Source: Roseivivax lentus (lineage in GTDB: Bacteria; Pseudomonadota; Alphaproteobacteria; Rhodobacterales; Rhodobacteraceae). Taken from it: DNA of 64,000 bases. The notes below the pieces were generated by a model, which saw nothing but the letters and a program-made list of their open reading frames with translations, did no database searches and was not told the origin of the DNA. Positions 61,088-64,000 of this stretch are shown one piece after another (within the stretch, counting starts at the first letter, position 1; each line of letters begins with the position of its first letter). The translations under genes and the position numbers were made by a program. The stretch lies in contig NZ_FTOQ01000002.1 of the NCBI RefSeq assembly GCF_900156805.1, forward strand, positions 496,001 through 560,000, read 5' to 3'.

Positions 61088-61636
61088 CTATGCGTCGCGG
61101 ATCCGTGCGGGATTGCCCATCACCGTGGCACCGGGGGGCACGTCGCGCGTCACCACCGATCCCGCGCCGACGATGGCCGCGTCGCCCACCGTGACGCCGG
61201 GCAGGATGATGGCCCCCGCGCCCAGCCAGACATCGCGGCCGATGACGATGGGATAGGCGCTTTCGAGGCCGGCCTTGCGGCTCGCGACATCGCGCGGGTG
61301 ATCGGCGGTCAGAAGCTGCACGAAGGGGCCGATATCGCAGCCATCGCCGATCACGATCGGGGCGCAATCCAGCAGGTAGCAGGAATAATTCATGAAAATT
61401 CCCGACCCCAGCGCGATGTTGTAACCGTAATCGACGTAGAGCGGCGCGCGGATCGCGCATTTCTCGCCGACATGGCCCAAGAGCCCGGCCAGGATCGCGC
61501 CGCGCCCCTCATCGCCGTAGACGGTCTGGTTGTAGTCCCGCATCAGGCGCTGCGCGCGCTTTCGGTCCCGGACCAGCTCCGGATCGCTGGGGTCGTAGGG
61601 GTCCCCAGCGATCATCTTCTCTTTCTCGCTCGTCAT
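61088..61636 (-). CDS. sugar O-acetyltransferase (maltose/galactoside type)
   Basis: 182 residues. N-terminal Mac domain (EKEKMIAGDPYDPSDPELVRDRKRAQRLMRDYNQT) and left-handed beta-helix hexapeptide repeats: IALGSGIFMNYSCYLLDCAPIVIGDGCDIGPFVQLLTADHP, IVIGRDVWLGAGAIILPGVTVGDAAIVGAGSVVTRDVPPGATVMGNPARI. The catalytic histidine is in TADHP. It acetylates sugars with acetyl-CoA; the exact acceptor is not predictable. Confidence 0.92.
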   Translation of the reverse strand: MTSEKEKMIAGDPYDPSDPELVRDRKRAQRLMRDYNQTVYGDEGRGAILAGLLGHVGEKCAIRAPLYVDYGYNIALGSGIFMNYSCYLLDCAPIVIGDGCDIGPFVQLLTADHPRDVASRKAGLESAYPIVIGRDVWLGAGAIILPGVTVGDAAIVGAGSVVTRDVPPGATVMGNPARIRDA

Positions 61637-61680
61637 CCCAGGCCTCCGTCACCGCGCACCGGCGGCGACGGTGGACCGGA

Positions 61681-62925
61681 TCAAAGGCCTTTGCAATTGG
61701 CGTAATAGGTGACCGTCGCGGGCCAGTCCGAGAAGACGCCGACGACGCCCACATCCTGCGCCAGCACGTCCAGCACCTCGTAGTAATCGCCGTCTCTGTC
61801 GATGGCATCGGTCACGGACTGGAAGTACCAGCCGCCGCCGCCGCCGAGCGGGCCGGAGCGTTCCAGCGTCCATGTGATGATCCCGAGCTCTGCCGCCGCT
61901 GCCTCCTCGGCATAGACCGAGGGCACGATCTCGCCGCTCTCGTCCAACGTGACAAGCATCCAGAGCGGCGGCGCGATGTAGTTCACACCCATCGCCTTCA
62001 ACTCGGCCATGGTCGGCTTGAAGGTCGCGGCATCCATCGGGTCGATCAGGCCTTCATCCGCGTCCTCGGCCTCGTAACGGTCATCGAGATAGACCGCCTG
62101 CGCGCCGAATTCGGGCTCGTTCTCGATCCAGTAGAGAACGTCGTCGAGGTTGAAGCTCTGCGCCCAGACGCGGCTCGGGTCGATCCCGGCGGCCTTGTAT
62201 TCGTCGATCAGCTTCTGGGCATAATCCGCCTGGCTGAACCCGTCGAAGGGCATGTCCACCGAGGCGCCTTTCAGCTCCGGGGTGAAGTCGGCCCCGAGGC
62301 TGTCGAACAGCGCGATGGACTCCGCATGGGTCATCAGCGTCGCGTCGTCCTCGTAGAGCGTGGTCCGCCACGGGGCGACGCCGCCGATATAATCCTCGGG
62401 GGTGGTGGCGGCAGCGTTGGCCGCATCCATGGTCGGCGCGAGCCTGCGGAATTCCGCAAGCGTGAGATCGGAGGTGCGGCATTCCGCCCGGGCGTCGCTA
62501 TCCCCCTCGGCCGGGCTGAAGGGCTGGGTGCATTTCGCGCCAAGATCGGTCGCGACGATATTCGTCGTCGTGTGCAGGTCGTTCTGCGCGTGGCGGCAGA
62601 CCAGCTCCTTGTCGGCGGTGAAGGTCACGTCGCATTCGAGGATGCCAGCCCCCTGCAGCGCCGCGGCCCGGTTCGATTCCACCGTGTGTTCGGGATACAT
62701 CAGCGGCGCACCGCGATGGCCGATGGAAAACGCCGTCCGCGCGGGCGTCTGGCCCATGCAGGCCGCCAGCTCGTCCTTGAGCGGGCCGTCGGCCATCTTC
62801 GAGATCAGGAAGGCCGGACGCTGACCGTAGCTGAGCCCGGTATCGGCGGCGTTTTCATGCCCGGCGGAAAAGGCCGGAGCGGCAAGCGCGGTCAGCGCGC
62901 CGCCGAGAAGAAAAGATCGTGTCAT
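61681..62925 (-). CDS. glpQ: periplasmic glycerophosphodiester phosphodiesterase
   Basis: 414 residues. Signal peptide [21 protein letters not shown]. Catalytic histidine and metal ligands: [46 protein letters not shown]; later PELKG and [11 protein letters not shown]. It splits glycerophosphodiesters into glycerol 3-phosphate and alcohol. A longer than usual insertion (about 135-200, [30 protein letters not shown]...) is present. It starts after a leader with Pho-box-like half-sites. Confidence 0.9.
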   Translation of the reverse strand: MTRSFLLGGALTALAAPAFSAGHENAADTGLSYGQRPAFLISKMADGPLKDELAACMGQTPARTAFSIGHRGAPLMYPEHTVESNRAAALQGAGILECDVTFTADKELVCRHAQNDLHTTTNIVATDLGAKCTQPFSPAEGDSDARAECRTSDLTLAEFRRLAPTMDAANAAATTPEDYIGGVAPWRTTLYEDDATLMTHAESIALFDSLGADFTPELKGASVDMPFDGFSQADYAQKLIDEYKAAGIDPSRVWAQSFNLDDVLYWIENEPEFGAQAVYLDDRYEAEDADEGLIDPMDAATFKPTMAELKAMGVNYIAPPLWMLVTLDESGEIVPSVYAEEAAAAELGIITWTLERSGPLGGGGGWYFQSVTDAIDRDGDYYEVLDVLAQDVGVVGVFSDWPATVTYYANCKGL

Positions 62926-62941
62926 GGAAGACCCTCAATAG

Positions 62942-63000
62942 CGTGACAGATGTCTTCCGCTTGAACCGCTTCCGTAACGGGCAGGTGATGGTCTTGTGAC
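62942..63000 (-). promoter_or_regulatory. candidate PhoB-like half-sites upstream of glpQ
   Basis: Minus strand: GTCAC (63000-62996) and ATCAC (62989-62985) are 11 bases apart, the spacing of Pho boxes, and CTGTCAC (62948-62942) is a further half-site. Matches to the alphaproteobacterial consensus (CTGTCAT/C repeats) are only partial. Confidence 0.25.
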
Positions 63001-63020
63001 GGTTCCGTAACCGCCTTTGC

Positions 63021-63047
63021 GGCCCGCAGGAAGCCGTCCTGCGGGCC
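63021..63047. terminator. hairpin after the SufT-like gene
   Basis: GGCCCGCAGGA (63021-63031) pairs with TCCTGCGGGCC (63037-63047), loop AGCCG. It lies 15 bases beyond the stop on the minus strand. T-run weak, so terminator strength is uncertain. Confidence 0.55.
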
Positions 63048-63061
63048 CGGTGCCGCCGCGC

Positions 63062-63424
63062 TTACATGAACCCCAGTTCGAGCCGCGCCTCGTCCGACAT
63101 CATGTCCATGCCCCAGGGCGGATCCCAGGTGATTTCCACGTCGACCTGCTTCACGCCCTCCACCGGCTCGACCGCATCGGCCAGCCAGCCCGGCATCTCG
63201 CCGGCCACCGGGCAGCCCGGCGCGGTCAGCGTCATGATGATCCTGACTTCGTTCTCGGGCGAGATGTCGATCGTGTAGACAAGGCCCAGATCGTAGATAT
63301 TCACAGGGATTTCCGGGTCGTAGACACCGCGACAGGCCTCGACGATCCGGTCGTAGAGCGGGTGGTCCGTGCTCGACGGCTGGATCAGCGGTGCGCCTTC
63401 GAGTTGCGGGCTCTGATCGTTCAT
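63062..63424 (-). CDS. SufT-like (DUF59/MIP18) iron-sulfur assembly protein
   Basis: 120 residues. DUF59 signature VYDPEIPVNIYDLGLVYTIDI, then IIMTLTAPGCPVAGEMPGWL with the single conserved cysteine, and a C-terminal VDVEITWDPPWGMDMMSDEARLELGFM. In suf operons this family is named SufT and aids Fe-S maturation of selected targets. GGGACG stands before the ATG on the minus strand. It is divergent from the CIA30-family gene. Confidence 0.9.
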   Translation of the reverse strand: MNDQSPQLEGAPLIQPSSTDHPLYDRIVEACRGVYDPEIPVNIYDLGLVYTIDISPENEVRIIMTLTAPGCPVAGEMPGWLADAVEPVEGVKQVDVEITWDPPWGMDMMSDEARLELGFM

Positions 63425-63439
63425 GGAGCGTCCCTTCGC

Positions 63440-63458
63440 ATCAATTCCGACAATTGAT
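63440..63458. promoter_or_regulatory. 19-base perfect palindrome between the SufT-like and CIA30 genes
   Basis: ATCAATT-CCGAC-AATTGAT: arms 63440-63446 and 63452-63458 are exact reverse complements. It lies 15 bases before the SufT-like start codon and about 56 (or 77) bases before the CIA30 start. It is a candidate operator shared by the divergent pair; the spacing of TTGAT arms does not fit the FNR box (TTGAT-N4-ATCAA). Confidence 0.5.
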
Positions 63459-63534
63459 ATAAGGAATAGCCCCGAGCGGGTAAAGGGCGCGTGCCGTTCT
63501 TGGCCGCACCGTGATGTCGCGCTACCTTGCGGGC

Positions 63535-64000
63535 ATGAACCGACGCAATGCCCTTTTCGGCGGAGCCGCCGCTGCCCTTCTTGCCGCCGCTCCGGCAACC
63601 GCAGGCCCCTTGATGCAGGACAGTTTTGACGACCGCCCCGAAACCCGCTGGCGCTTCTTCACCGATGGCGTGATGGGCGGCGTTTCCTCGGGGCAGGTAA
63701 CCTTCCTCTCCGAGGGCGGGCGCCGCATCGCGCGCCTGTCGGGCGAAGTGTCGACCGCCAATAACGGCGGCTTCATCCAGATGCGCCGGGCCCTGTCGGA
63801 CGTGCCGCCCGGGGCCGAGGGCGTGCGTCTCGTCGTGCGCGGCAACGGCGAACGCTACTTCGTGCACCTGCGCACCGAGGCGATGTACCTGCCTTGGCAG
63901 CATTACCGCGCGGGCTTCGTCGCGGGGCCGGACTGGGGCGAGGTGCGCCTCCCGTTCGCGAGTTTCTCCGCGCAGGGCCGCCCGCTTTCGGCCACCCCCG
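63535..64000 (+). CDS. CIA30-family protein with Tat-like signal (partial)
   Basis: The first 155 residues are in the window; the gene runs off the right edge. The N-terminus MNRRNALFGGAAAALLAAAPATAG has a twin-arginine-like motif and a hydrophobic stretch, so export is likely. The domain with WRFFTDGVMGGVSSGQV, RLSGEVSTANNGGFIQMRR and LRTEAMYLPWQHYRAGF is CIA30/NDUFAF1, known in mitochondria as a complex I assembly factor. An in-frame ATG at 63514 would add seven residues. Export would place it on the outer side of the membrane, so the role may differ from NDUFAF1. Confidence 0.8.
   Translation, partial: MNRRNALFGGAAAALLAAAPATAGPLMQDSFDDRPETRWRFFTDGVMGGVSSGQVTFLSEGGRRIARLSGEVSTANNGGFIQMRRALSDVPPGAEGVRLVVRGNGERYFVHLRTEAMYLPWQHYRAGFVAGPDWGEVRLPFASFSAQGRPLSATP

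Noticed and set aside
63440-63458. FNR/CRP box
   Set aside because: The arms are ATCAATT...AATTGAT with a five-base centre, the reverse order of TTGAT-N4-ATCAA, so it does not fit.

Overview
The window reads as one contiguous chromosomal stretch of a GC-rich alphaproteobacterium of the Rhodobacterales (Roseobacter/Paracoccaceae type). Evidence: a complex I operon with the subunit order and interspersed extra genes known from Paracoccus and Rhodobacter, a birA gene directly after nuoN, Rhodobacterales families such as DUF5337, DUF5333, DUF2927 and Hint proteins, a DksA with a single zinc-finger cysteine, and a single-polypeptide sulfite reductase operon. I see no prophage, insertion sequence, CRISPR array, rRNA or tRNA.

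Region 1 (1-18.6 kb, + strand) is most of a nuo (NADH:quinone oxidoreductase) operon: nuoD, E, F, G, H, I, J, K, L, M, N. Twelve further reading frames lie between the subunits: small membrane proteins, three lipoproteins, an NTF2-like protein, a MAPEG protein, a zinc-ribbon membrane protein, a periplasmic DUF5333 protein and a carboxymuconolactone-decarboxylase-like protein. NuoE carries a long C-terminal extension ending in a helix-hairpin-helix domain, which recurs in the membrane protein encoded directly after it. A row of four perfect palindromes separates nuoJ and nuoK.

Region 2 (18.8-33.7 kb) holds birA, coaX and rnj (+), then on the minus strand an RhlE-type helicase, two tandem paralogous glycosyltransferase-like genes and prfC. 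After these come a small Rho-N-like protein, an NTF2-like protein, a Hint-domain protein, an SDR, a DNA-alkylation-repair (HEAT-repeat) protein, an M48 metalloprotease and an OsmC protein.

Region 3 (34-44.5 kb) holds a VWA protein, a tiny membrane protein, a DUF2927 lipoprotein, a GNAT, a MoxR AAA+ ATPase, dksA, an FAD monooxygenase, an XdhC/molybdopterin-binding pair, infC (apparently starting with ATA) and two unassigned membrane proteins.

Region 4 (44.5-50.7 kb, minus) is a sulfate-assimilation operon: cysG, DUF2849, cysI, cysH (APS-reductase type), DUF934, and then a ferredoxin-NADP reductase. A divergent Lrp/AsnC regulator sits next to a region rich in GGACA/TGTCC half-sites and is the likely controller.

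Region 5 (51-59.7 kb) holds a cytochrome P450 and a C4-dicarboxylate module: dctB (sensor kinase), dctD (response regulator lacking GAFTGA), an unassigned membrane protein, and the TRAP transporter dctP-dctQ-dctM. Two GTGCG-N6-CGCAC palindromes lie in front of dctP. Region 6 (59.8-64 kb) holds tpiA, an A-type Fe-S carrier, a sugar O-acetyltransferase, a glycerophosphodiester phosphodiesterase, a SufT-like protein and a truncated CIA30-family gene.

The candidates for undescribed biology are the complex I accessory set (above all the duplicated helix-hairpin-helix domain), the sigma54-independent-looking DctBD/TRAP control, and several families of intergenic palindromic repeats.
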